Shown: positions 1 through 5,958 of the stretch, piece by piece
How the letters are laid out: each line of letters opens with the position of its first letter
Numbering within the stretch: the stretch's first letter is position 1
Assembly (NCBI GenBank): GCA_945876155.1
Contig: CAMCMW010000006.1
Span: 1-15,740 of the forward strand
Direction: 5' to 3'
DNA from: an uncultured Ruminococcus sp.
GTDB lineage: Bacteria > Bacillota > Clostridia > Oscillospirales > Ruminococcaceae
Length of the DNA: 15,740 nt
Program-made: the position numbers and the translations under genes
Notes under the pieces: model-generated
Seen by the model: only the letters and a program-made list of their open reading frames with translations
Databases searched by the model: none
What the model was told of the DNA's origin: nothing

Positions 1-227
1 GCCTGTCCGGTATTAAACGGCGGGTCTATATAAATACATTTTACCTGTCCAGCAAAATCCGCTTCTAATGCCTTTAATGCAAGCAGATTATCTCCGTGTA
101 TCAGCATATTTTCTGTGTCCGGTGCGGCTTTTGTGTTTGAAAGCTCCGGTTTCTCTATAAGTAGGCGTGGCTCGACCTTGATTTCCTTGTCTTTACCGTA
201 CCATGTCAGTTCAAGTTTGTTTACCAT
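1..227 (-). CDS. Type III-like site-specific adenine DNA methyltransferase (Mod), 5' end only
   Basis: The leftward reading frame starts at ATG 227 and runs off the left edge after about 75 codons. Its ribosome site AGGAGGT lies a few bases upstream. It reads MVNKLELTWYGKDKEIKVEP at the N-terminus, then has LIHGDNLLALKAL and ends in YIDPPFNTGQ. DPPF at residues 68-71 is the catalytic motif IV of N6-adenine and N4-cytosine methyltransferases. The order, with a HGDNLLAL motif about 25 residues before DPPFNTG, is that of Mod subunits of type III restriction-modification systems, which methylate adenine using S-adenosylmethionine. Target recognition and the AdoMet motif I lie outside the window, as would any Res subunit. 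The family call is firm; whether the system is a complete restriction system cannot be seen. Confidence 0.85.
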   Translation of the reverse strand, partial: MVNKLELTWYGKDKEIKVEPRLLIEKPELSNTKAAPDTENMLIHGDNLLALKALEADFAGQVKCIYIDPPFNTGQ

Positions 228-271
228 TTTGTACCTCCTGGAAAAGAGCAAAATACCCCAGTATATCTATA

Positions 272-300
272 ATTATACCACAAAACGCACAATCCGTCAA
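272..300 (-). promoter_or_regulatory. Sigma-A type promoter of the methyltransferase gene
   Basis: Read leftward, TTGACG (295-300) and TATAAT (272-277) are separated by exactly 17 bases. They lie about 45 bases before the ATG at 227. Five of six and six of six positions match the consensus. Confidence 0.8.
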
Positions 301-420
301 TTAGCAAACCATCTTTTTTCTCTGTTTCATAGCCCGCTGTATAGGTCTTTCGTTATAGATGTTGGAAAACTTCTATATTAGTACCGACCTAATGGCAGGG
401 GATTCTTTTTACTTGACAAA

Positions 421-435
421 TTGAACATTGTTCAA
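421..435. promoter_or_regulatory. Palindromic operator of the truncated TetR gene
   Basis: TTGAACATTGTTCAA is a perfect inverted repeat with 7-base arms around one central base. It lies just before the GGAGG ribosome site and the ATG at 445. A TTGACA hexamer is adjacent at 413-418, but no good -10 follows it at normal spacing, so the exact promoter is uncertain. A palindrome in this place, directly ahead of a TetR N-terminus, is the expected autoregulatory operator; that role is inferred. Confidence 0.6.
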
Positions 436-444
436 GGAGGGCTT

Positions 445-597
445 ATGAGAGATAAGGAAGAGGTAAAAGAAACAATTATTACTGTGGCAACAGAACTGAT
501 AGAGCAGTCCGGAGGAGATATCAAAGCAATTACTGCCCGTATCTACCGCCTTTGCCGAGGACGGATTGTACCTGGGCTGCGGAGTAAATCAGATTAA
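445..597 (+). pseudogene. TetR-family regulator remnant (first ~32 codons, then out of frame)
   Basis: The frame starts at ATG 445 behind AAGGAGGGC and encodes MRDKEEVKETIITVATELIE followed by QSGGDIKAITAR. This is the first helix and the start of the DNA-binding region of a TetR repressor, where 'ITAR-x-IA' normally leads into the helix-turn-helix. After about residue 32 the sequence becomes IYRLCRGRIVPG, unrelated to TetR, and stops at 595-597. The recognition helix and whole ligand-binding domain are missing, so the product cannot be a functional repressor. The break coincides with the entry into the CPBP protease remnant in another frame, so a deletion between two neighbouring genes is the simplest explanation. 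Confidence 0.7.
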
Positions 598-862
598 GAA
601 TAAATATACAGAAATTCTTGTTCCCGCATTCTTTTTCGCATTACAGCACAGCTTTATACCAACGCTGTTTGACGCAAGATACATAATTTACCGGTTTTTA
701 TCATTTCTTCCGCTTACTGTAATTCTGTGTTATCATTATTACAAGTACAGAAATCCATTGCCAATTATGGCAGGTCATGCAGTTATTGACCTGGCAACTG
801 CGGTACAGATACTTGCAACCTCAGCTGTTCCGGGAATGTATGAGAAGATGTGTGGAATGTGA
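542..862 (+). pseudogene. CPBP (CAAX-type) intramembrane protease, C-terminal remnant
   Basis: From about 542 this frame reads STAFAEDGLYLGCGVNQIKN, then a hydrophobic stretch with FFALQH, then HAVIDLATAVQ near the end. These fit the three conserved blocks of CPBP/ABI family membrane proteases: an acidic motif (here AED), FxxxH and HxxxD. Two to three membrane helices remain. The N-terminal half and the start codon are absent; the frame runs back into TetR coding sequence. A TTG at 566 could serve as a start but has no ribosome site. TetR genes often precede genes they control, so the lost sequence was probably the rest of tetR plus the 5' half of this protease gene. Confidence 0.65.
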
Positions 863-908
863 GCTGATGATTATTACAGAATTTTTTCGCAAAGTTGGTT
901 ATAAAAAA

Positions 909-956
909 TTGCTCTGCCAATAATACCTTGAGTAATTGGCAGGGCAATAAATTTTT
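909..956 (+). terminator. Intrinsic terminator after the CPBP remnant
   Basis: Arms 909-921 and 935-947 pair over 13 bases (TTGCTCTGCCAAT with ATTGGCAGGGCAA, one G-U). A T-run follows at 952-956. The A-run at 903-908 means it may also end leftward transcription of the ATPase gene that stops at 990. Confidence 0.75.
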
Positions 957-989
957 GTCTTAAGGCTACCGTGATTTTTGATATAAAAA

Positions 990-2675
990 TCAACTTTCTC
1001 TACTGTTCTTTACAACACAACGCTTTCCGCAGAATGCGATACCAAATTTAACGATATTTCTGTACCCCTCATTTTCAAGACTTATTTCATACTGTTTATC
1101 TTCAATCTGAACCAGAGCAGCGTCACACAGTCTGTCAAGTTCTTTTTCGCTGGCGGCAGATTTTATTTCGATTATCACAGCTGAATCGTGGGTAAGCACA
1201 TTTTTAATTACAATGTCACTGCGACCGATACCGGATTCACGATTTGACTCAACGAGATAATCATCAGAAAATTCCAGCAGTCCCACAAGAAAACCATGAT
1301 AGAAATTTTCATATCCGTCATGATAACTTATGCTTTTGAGCAGCCACCTGTTGACCTCAAGCTGAAATGTTTCAGCATCTCCGTTAAGAACAGCTTTAAG
1401 CAATACAGATTTATCAGCTGCACGGACGGAATCATCGAACCATTGCCTGAAAGTATTCTCGTATATTGAAACAACCTCAAGATTAGGGATAACAGCCTCA
1501 AAACATGTCTGAATACCGTTCATATATCGTTTTACTGGTTTAAGATAACCTGTGTGAAGAAGAAAACTCCAGATGTATTCGGACTTTACGTCCATATTGA
1601 CATATGTTATGTCCTCAAATAAAGGTTTGTTTATTGAACCACCCGTTATAAGCTTTTCAATCTCATCACGGATACGGCGGTCACTTTTAGAAATAAGCTC
1701 ATGGATAATACTGTTGGAGCTTGTGTTTACCCAATAAGGCTGTAATCCGAGTGCTTCACCGCTAAGAGTTTCCTGTATGAATTTAACAATACTCCATGGA
1801 TTGTATATATCAGTATTACCGAAAAGATATCCGTCATACCATTTTTTCAGGTCGTCAAATCTGTCATCAAGATTATAATAATCAAGCAATTCACAGACTT
1901 CTTTCTCTGTAAATCCAAAACAATCTGAAGAACTATTGCTTGTTATAGAATAAACAGAAAGATTGTTAAGACCAGTAAAAATACTCTCCTTAGATATACG
2001 CAGACAACCTGTAAGCACTGCAAATTCAAGGGAATCGTTGGTTTTGAGTACACTCTCGAAAACAGACCGAATCAAGTCAATCATCTTGTCATAGAAGCCG
2101 TTGAAGTAAGCATTTTCAAGCGGTACATCATATTCATCAATCAGAACAATAACTTTCTTTTCATAATATTCATATAAACAGTCAGACAAAAGCCGTAATG
2201 CCGTCCAGTATACCGAGTCGTCGGCAGTATCGCTGCAAATCATTTCCAGAGTGTTTTTGTTGGCGGTCATAATACAGTCAGCCGTTAAAAGTTCTCTGTG
2301 TCGCCACACTTCAGTCTGAACTAAATTTTTGAATTTCATAAAAACAGATTCAAAAGTTGCTTGTTTCATACTTTTCAGAGAGATACTGATAACAGGATAC
2401 TGTCCCATATACGCCTTATATTTATCTCCGGCATCTGATATTTTCAGATTATCAAACAAGTATGCATTATCTTCCTTAGTTTTTTCAAAGAATCTTTTCA
2501 GCATACTCAGATTAAGTGTTTTGCCGAATCTTCTTGGACGGGTAAAAAGCGTAACCTTTGAACCGCTGTCAAGAATATCCTTTATAAGTAATGATTTATC
2601 GACGAAATAACAGTTTCTGTCGATTATTTCCTTAAAATCCTCTATCCCGATTGGTATGACTTTTTTGTCAGGCAT
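990..2675 (-). CDS. AAA-ATPase-like / PD-(D/E)XK nuclease family protein
   Basis: This 561-residue protein belongs to the large family annotated as 'predicted AAA-ATPase' joined to a PD-(D/E)XK nuclease-like domain, abundant in gut Firmicutes and Bacteroidetes; no member's cellular role is well established. The N-terminus has the typical PIGIEDFKEII and YFVDKS segments. A Walker A-like RPRRFGKT lies at residues 46-53 and a Walker B LIDEYD ends at D183, with D180-E181 as its acidic pair. LTGCLRISKESIF follows. The C-terminal nuclease core shows GRSDIVI (D487) and IIEIKSA (E503, K505), so its catalytic residues are present. ATG 2675 is chosen because GAGGTG precedes it by six bases; an in-frame GTG at 2684 lies within that ribosome site. 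It is monocistronic with its own promoter. Members are often mobile or multicopy, and I cannot tell if this one is native. Confidence 0.85.
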   Translation of the reverse strand: MPDKKVIPIGIEDFKEIIDRNCYFVDKSLLIKDILDSGSKVTLFTRPRRFGKTLNLSMLKRFFEKTKEDNAYLFDNLKISDAGDKYKAYMGQYPVISISLKSMKQATFESVFMKFKNLVQTEVWRHRELLTADCIMTANKNTLEMICSDTADDSVYWTALRLLSDCLYEYYEKKVIVLIDEYDVPLENAYFNGFYDKMIDLIRSVFESVLKTNDSLEFAVLTGCLRISKESIFTGLNNLSVYSITSNSSSDCFGFTEKEVCELLDYYNLDDRFDDLKKWYDGYLFGNTDIYNPWSIVKFIQETLSGEALGLQPYWVNTSSNSIIHELISKSDRRIRDEIEKLITGGSINKPLFEDITYVNMDVKSEYIWSFLLHTGYLKPVKRYMNGIQTCFEAVIPNLEVVSIYENTFRQWFDDSVRAADKSVLLKAVLNGDAETFQLEVNRWLLKSISYHDGYENFYHGFLVGLLEFSDDYLVESNRESGIGRSDIVIKNVLTHDSAVIIEIKSAASEKELDRLCDAALVQIEDKQYEISLENEGYRNIVKFGIAFCGKRCVVKNSRES

Positions 2676-2720
2676 TTGTTTCACCTCGCAGACGGTAATT
2701 ACGGATATTATTCTGATTAT

Positions 2721-2749
2721 AGTATACCATGCTTAATGTTAAAAATCAA
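2721..2749 (-). promoter_or_regulatory. Promoter of the AAA-ATPase-like gene
   Basis: Leftward TTGATT (2744-2749) and TATACT (2721-2726) are 17 bases apart. They lie about 45 bases upstream of the ATG at 2675. Confidence 0.7.
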
Positions 2750-2847
2750 GGTGAGAATAGTGGAGAATTTCTCATCAAATGTGTTGATATGAAGTCGTTT
2801 TTCTATTATTTCAAAATTTCAAATATATATTATTGTGATACAGTCAG

Positions 2848-2870
2848 ACCGCCGCATCTGCGGCGGTTTT
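2848..2870 (+). terminator. GC-rich terminator-like hairpin ahead of the DUF960 gene
   Basis: ACCGCCGC (2848-2855) and GCGGCGGT (2860-2867) form a perfect 8-base stem with an ATCT loop, followed by TTTTAATT. It ends only about 20 bases before the AAAGGAGGA ribosome site of the next gene. No rightward gene lies just upstream, so it either insulates the cassette from readthrough or acts as a leader attenuator. Confidence 0.6.
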
Positions 2871-2902
2871 AATTGTATAACAATGCAAAGGAGGACAGTA
2901 AT

Positions 2903-3184
2903 TTGTTTAAGAGCGAACGCTACATGACAAAAGGAGTGCAGTCGGATATACCGGTTGTGCTCCAGATTTTTATGTGGGACTGTATCAAAGCAGTTCCGGA
3001 GCAGGATTATCTGCAACTCTTCCTGCTCTCAGAGGTTGACGGAAAGCAAAAAGTTGTTCACGAGCAGGAAGTACCCGAATACAAACGTGAATACTTACTT
3101 GCATTCCCAGAGCCAATTAATGCAAAGGTCTATGTTATTGATGACGGTGACCATTGCACCATGCTTTTGGCAGAAGAATACTAA
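2903..3184 (+). CDS. DUF960 family small protein
   Basis: This 93-residue soluble protein matches the DUF960 family, first named from staphylococci, whose function is not known. Characteristic features are RYMTKGVQ near the N-terminus, an LQIFMW segment, HEQEVPEYK in the middle, and a VIDDGDHCTMLLAEEY C-terminus, which is the most conserved part of the family. The start is taken as TTG 2903 because AAAGGAGGA lies eight bases upstream; extending to an earlier in-frame TTG at 2873 would run through that ribosome site. It is the first gene of the rightward cassette that continues with the amidoligase. The 139-base gap before the amidoligase frame contains a second hairpin, so co-transcription is probable but not certain. 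Such genes are common on integrative elements of Firmicutes, which hints at an accessory origin. Confidence 0.8.
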   Translation: MFKSERYMTKGVQSDIPVVLQIFMWDCIKAVPEQDYLQLFLLSEVDGKQKVVHEQEVPEYKREYLLAFPEPINAKVYVIDDGDHCTMLLAEEY

Positions 3185-3279
3185 GCAGCGTGACGCTGCA
3201 CCCATTTCGGGCATAACTAAGAAGAAACTTTAGTTTACTGCACGAAGATTTACCAAAATCAATTAATAAGGTTGAAAAT

Positions 3280-3311
3280 AGCCGGTCCACGTGACCGGCT
3301 CAAACTATTTT
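3280..3311 (+). terminator. Leader hairpin upstream of the amidoligase frame
   Basis: AGCCGGTC (3280-3287) pairs with GACCGGCT (3293-3300) around CACGT. A T-run (3307-3311) follows after six bases and directly precedes the GGAGG site. AAAATAG (3274-3280) could instead pair with CTATTTT (3304-3310), giving a competing longer structure. It could be a weak terminator after the DUF960 gene or a leader control element. Confidence 0.45.
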
Positions 3312-3323
3312 TGGAGGTATAAT

Positions 3324-3431
3324 ATGGAAGAAAAAATTATTTGCTCACACTGCGGAGAAATCATTGAGGACGATGATTACGGACACATTAACGGTGAGGT
3401 TATATGTTCCGACTGTATCGAAAGATACTGA
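3324..3431 (+). pseudogene. N-terminal zinc-ribbon segment of the amidoligase, ended by in-frame TGA
   Basis: ATG 3324 follows TTGGAGGTATAAT, a clear ribosome site. The frame encodes MEEKIICSHCGEIIEDD and ends CSDCIERY before TGA at 3429-3431. With no frame change, coding resumes as TTCERCGALMWDSDSY and continues to the end of the amidoligase at 4415. Counting TGA as codon 36, the CxxC pairs fall at 7/10 and 28/31, then 39/42 and 60/63, then 71/74 and 92/95: an exact 32-residue period that spans the TGA. The segment is therefore the first of three zinc ribbons of one protein. The stop is a nonsense mutation, a sequencing error, or a readthrough site. TGA ends other genes here, so the genetic code is standard. 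Confidence 0.8.
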
Positions 3432-3458
3432 ACAACCTGTGAACGCTGTGGAGCGTTA

Positions 3459-4415
3459 ATGTGGGATTCGGACAGTTACGGTGACGATTACACAGTACTC
3501 TGCCGTTCCTGTTACGAAAATTACTATACACGCTGTTACGAGTGCGACACGCTTATTCACAATGACGACGCATACGCATATGACAATGAATATTACTGCC
3601 ATGAGTGTTACGACAACGTCTGCTGTGGTGATTCTATCCACGATTACAATTACAAACCCGAACCAATATTTTACGGTGATGGTTCAAGGTACTTCGGCGT
3701 GGAGCTGGAAATCGATATTGGTGGTAAGGACGGTGCTTACGCTGATGAAATACTTGCTATATCCAACGATTCCGACGAGCATATCTACATAAAGTCGGAC
3801 GGTTCGCTTAATGACGGAATGGAAATCGTAACACACCCTATGACCTTAGAGTATCACAAAGATTTCTGCTGGAAAGACATTATGCGTAAAGCAGTATCTC
3901 TCGGTTATCGTTCACATCAGACTTCAACCTGTGGTTTGCATGTTCATGTCAACCGTAACAGTTTGGGTGAAACATTACAGGAGCAGGAGGAAGTCATTTC
4001 CCGTATTCTGTACTTTGTAGAGCATCACTGGCTTGAATTGCTGAAATTTTCTCGCCGTTCAGAAGCAACTATGAACCGTTGGGCAGCTCGTTACGGTTAT
4101 GAGTCTACTCCCAAAGCAATCATGGATAAGGCTAAGAAAAATTGCTGTGGACGTTACGCCGCAGTAAACCTTTGCAACTACCATACCGTGGAGTTCAGAA
4201 TGTTCAGAGGTACCCTTAAACATAATACACTGATTGCCGCATTGCAGCTCGTTAATGAGATTTGCAATGCGGCTTTTTCTATGTCTGATGAAGAAATGCA
4301 GAAGCTGTCATGGTTTGAGTTTGTGTCAGGACTTGACGAACCGGAGCTGATTCAGTATCTGAAAGAACGCAATCTGTATGTAAATGAAACCGTTGATTCC
4401 GAGGAGGAGATGTAA
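3459..4415 (+). CDS. Amidoligase (glutamine-synthetase-fold COOH-NH2 ligase) with zinc ribbons
   Basis: This downstream open part is 318 residues from ATG 3459, which has a modest GGAG eight bases upstream and could be used by reinitiation after the TGA. It retains two zinc ribbons: CRSCY pairing with the preceding CERC (lost if this start is used), and CYEC with CHEC. The catalytic region carries the hallmarks of Amidoligase_2: YFGVELEID (GxExE metal/ATP motif), SDGSLNDGMEIVTHP, TCGLHVHVNR and VEFRMFRGT. Enzymes of this superfamily are predicted to use ATP to form an amide between a carboxylate and an amine or ammonia. All these motifs are intact, so the catalytic half has not decayed. Its TAA stop directly abuts the ATG of the next gene, whose ribosome site lies within its last codons, showing translational coupling. 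The substrate is unknown. Confidence 0.8.
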   Translation: MWDSDSYGDDYTVLCRSCYENYYTRCYECDTLIHNDDAYAYDNEYYCHECYDNVCCGDSIHDYNYKPEPIFYGDGSRYFGVELEIDIGGKDGAYADEILAISNDSDEHIYIKSDGSLNDGMEIVTHPMTLEYHKDFCWKDIMRKAVSLGYRSHQTSTCGLHVHVNRNSLGETLQEQEEVISRILYFVEHHWLELLKFSRRSEATMNRWAARYGYESTPKAIMDKAKKNCCGRYAAVNLCNYHTVEFRMFRGTLKHNTLIAALQLVNEICNAAFSMSDEEMQKLSWFEFVSGLDEPELIQYLKERNLYVNETVDSEEEM

Positions 4416-4619
4416 ATGAACAAGTTTGAAATCATAAAAAAGGTAACTAAGAACCCGTTGCCTTTGGGAACGCCATTCGGTGCTACGGAGGTAATAAAGC
4501 TTATTACACTGATTGCTGCAACGTGCTTTGCCGGAAAGGTCGAGGAAATCATCAAGGATTTAATGAGTTCCGAGAAATCGTCCGGAACAAATTACATTGA
4601 TCACAGGGAGGACAGATAG
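4416..4619 (+). CDS. Small protein of unknown function between amidoligase and amidotransferase
   Basis: The gene encodes 67 residues and starts at the base after the amidoligase stop, with GAGGAGG (4401-4407) as ribosome site. It reads MNKFEIIKKVTKNPLPLGTP, then a helix-forming hydrophobic part (EVIKLITLIAATCFAGKVEE), then a polar tail with SSEKSSGTNYIDHRED. There is no signal peptide, and the hydrophobic part is short and interrupted by charges, so an amphipathic helix is likelier than a membrane span. It stops two bases before the amidotransferase ATG. I do not recognise a family. Its place between two amide-forming enzymes makes it a candidate substrate, scaffold or linker; this is inference from position only. 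Confidence 0.7.
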   Translation: MNKFEIIKKVTKNPLPLGTPFGATEVIKLITLIAATCFAGKVEEIIKDLMSSEKSSGTNYIDHREDR

Positions 4620-4621
4620 TT

Positions 4622-5575
4622 ATGTGTGCATTATTTGGCTGGCTTGACTGCGGTAAGAAATTACCGCACAAGCTTTTGAAAAAATTTACTCAGGAACTGG
4701 CTAATGCCGCTGAAGAACGTGGAACAGATGCAAGCGGTATTTCATACGTCAAAAACGGAAAGGTCACGATTTACAAAAAGGCAAAGCCAGCTCATAAGAT
4801 GAAATTCACCTTTCCCGAAAATATTACCGCTGTTAGGGGTCACACAAGACTGGCCACACAGGGTAATCAGAAGTTCAACTTCAACAACCACCCATTTTAC
4901 GGAAAGGCAGACAAAGAGTTTGCCTTTGCTCACAATGGCGTACTGTATAACGACGATACCCTCAGAAAAGAAAAACAGCTTCCCAAAACGTATATCGAAA
5001 CTGACAGCTATGTTGCAGTCCAGCTCCTGGAAAAGCAGGGTAAGCTTGATTTAGATTCTCTCAAATCTATGGCAGAAGATGTACAAGGCAATTTCACTTT
5101 TACCATACTAGACCAGTACAACACACTTTACTTTGTCAAAGGTTCAAGTCCTATGTTTTTGATATACTTTGAAAAGCTCGGACTTTTCGCATACGCTTCA
5201 ACTGAAAGCATTATGTCAAAGGCAATGCGAAAATCAGGTCTGAACAAATACAAATACAGTAGAATTATGCTAAACGAGGGAGATATCCTGTCCATAGATA
5301 AAAACGGCAAGACTGAAGTATCTGAGTTTGAAACCTTTTCATATCAGTATGGTTTTAGCTACTCTGGTAATGATTATGGCTGTCATGAGGAACTGCTCCT
5401 TGAAATGTGTACATGCTTTGGTGTTTCGGAAGATGATATCATGCTGCTCCTTGACTTTGGCTACACAGCTGACGATATTGAAGAAATGCTCATGGATTCT
5501 GACTTGCTTAAAGAAACTCTTGCTGATATCAAAGAAATGAATGAGTATGAGGATTTGTGGGAGTGTTGCGTTTGA
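4622..5575 (+). CDS. Class II glutamine amidotransferase (Ntn-type)
   Basis: This 317-residue protein begins MCALFGW, so Cys2 becomes the N-terminal nucleophile after methionine removal. The glutaminase motifs follow in order: EERGTDASG (31-39), RGHTRLATQG (72-81), NNHPF (88-92), AHNG (103-106) and ETDS (126-129). Such domains hydrolyse glutamine and pass ammonia to a synthetase. No synthetase domain is attached, so it is not PurF, GlmS or AsnB; the amidoligase upstream is the natural acceptor. Residues from about 235 form an extra helical tail (GVSEDDIMLLLDFGYTADDI) ending in ECCV, not part of the glutaminase core. The ribosome site AGGGAGG (4605-4611) overlaps the end of the small gene, which ends two bases before this start. 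It is the last gene of the operon. Confidence 0.88.
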   Translation: MCALFGWLDCGKKLPHKLLKKFTQELANAAEERGTDASGISYVKNGKVTIYKKAKPAHKMKFTFPENITAVRGHTRLATQGNQKFNFNNHPFYGKADKEFAFAHNGVLYNDDTLRKEKQLPKTYIETDSYVAVQLLEKQGKLDLDSLKSMAEDVQGNFTFTILDQYNTLYFVKGSSPMFLIYFEKLGLFAYASTESIMSKAMRKSGLNKYKYSRIMLNEGDILSIDKNGKTEVSEFETFSYQYGFSYSGNDYGCHEELLLEMCTCFGVSEDDIMLLLDFGYTADDIEEMLMDSDLLKETLADIKEMNEYEDLWECCV

Positions 5576-5594
5576 ACAAGTAACATGTGACAAA

Positions 5595-5616
5595 AAGGCA
5601 AGTACCGCCTTGTTTT
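5595..5616 (+). terminator. Weak terminator directly after the amidotransferase
   Basis: AAGGC (5595-5599) pairs with GCCTT (5607-5611), followed by GTTTT. The stem is only five bases long. Confidence 0.35.
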
Positions 5617-5701
5617 AAAGCCGTAAGATAAAACCAAAAAGGAATTTCACAAGGCTTTTGTTCCGCATATTGATAATCAGTAAGAATGAAAATATATGAT
5701 G

Positions 5702-5735
5702 AGACCGGCAGAAAAGATAGCCGGTCTTATCTTTT
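5702..5735 (+). terminator. Main terminator of the amidoligase operon
   Basis: AGACCGGC (5702-5709) and GCCGGTCT (5720-5727) form a perfect 8-base stem. TATCTTTTT follows. Confidence 0.8.
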
Positions 5736-5883
5736 TGATGCAATGACTTTTTTATTTCAGCAGATTGTTCTTCATGTTCAGTATATTTCTGATTATAGAA
5801 TTCTTAGTTTTTCAGACAGTCTGACTTGTCTTTATGCATTGATAGTTTCTGAATGATTTAACAGTATTTTAACCTTAACATGA

Positions 5884-5912
5884 TAGAAAAACAAATTTCT
5901 TTCCAGTATAAT
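5884..5912 (+). promoter_or_regulatory. Promoter of the dockerin phosphatase gene
   Basis: A consensus TATAAT lies at 5907-5912. A poor -35 (TAGAAA, 5884-5889) sits 17 bases upstream. The weak -35 suggests a need for an activator. Confidence 0.5.
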
Positions 5913-5958
5913 ATCATTTGGGTATTAAACCAAACAAATTCAATTGGAGGAAATTGTA

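Larger units (their letters stand above)
5576..5958. other. Intergenic region between amidotransferase and phosphatase genes
   Basis: No coding potential is seen in these 383 bases. They hold two terminators for the amidoligase operon, a perfect inverted repeat TCAGAC-A-GTCTGA at 5812-5824, and the promoter and ribosome site of the phosphatase gene. The role of the inverted repeat is unknown; it lies about 60 bases upstream of the promoter, where an activator or repressor could bind. Confidence 0.6.

Noticed and set aside
115..381. A rightward 88-codon frame over the left edge.
   Set aside because: It lies opposite the methyltransferase start and its promoter, has no ribosome site, and its composition is not protein-like.
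3324..4415. Recoding of TGA as a sense codon in this organism.
   Set aside because: TGA is the natural stop of the amidotransferase (5573-5575), the CPBP frame and the antitoxin.
3278..5726. A 10-base direct repeat ATAGCCGGTC at 3278-3287 and 5717-5726 bracketing the amidoligase operon, as possible element ends.
   Set aside because: Both copies are arms of hairpins of terminator type, and GC-rich stems often share such short cores. No integrase or target duplication supports an element boundary.
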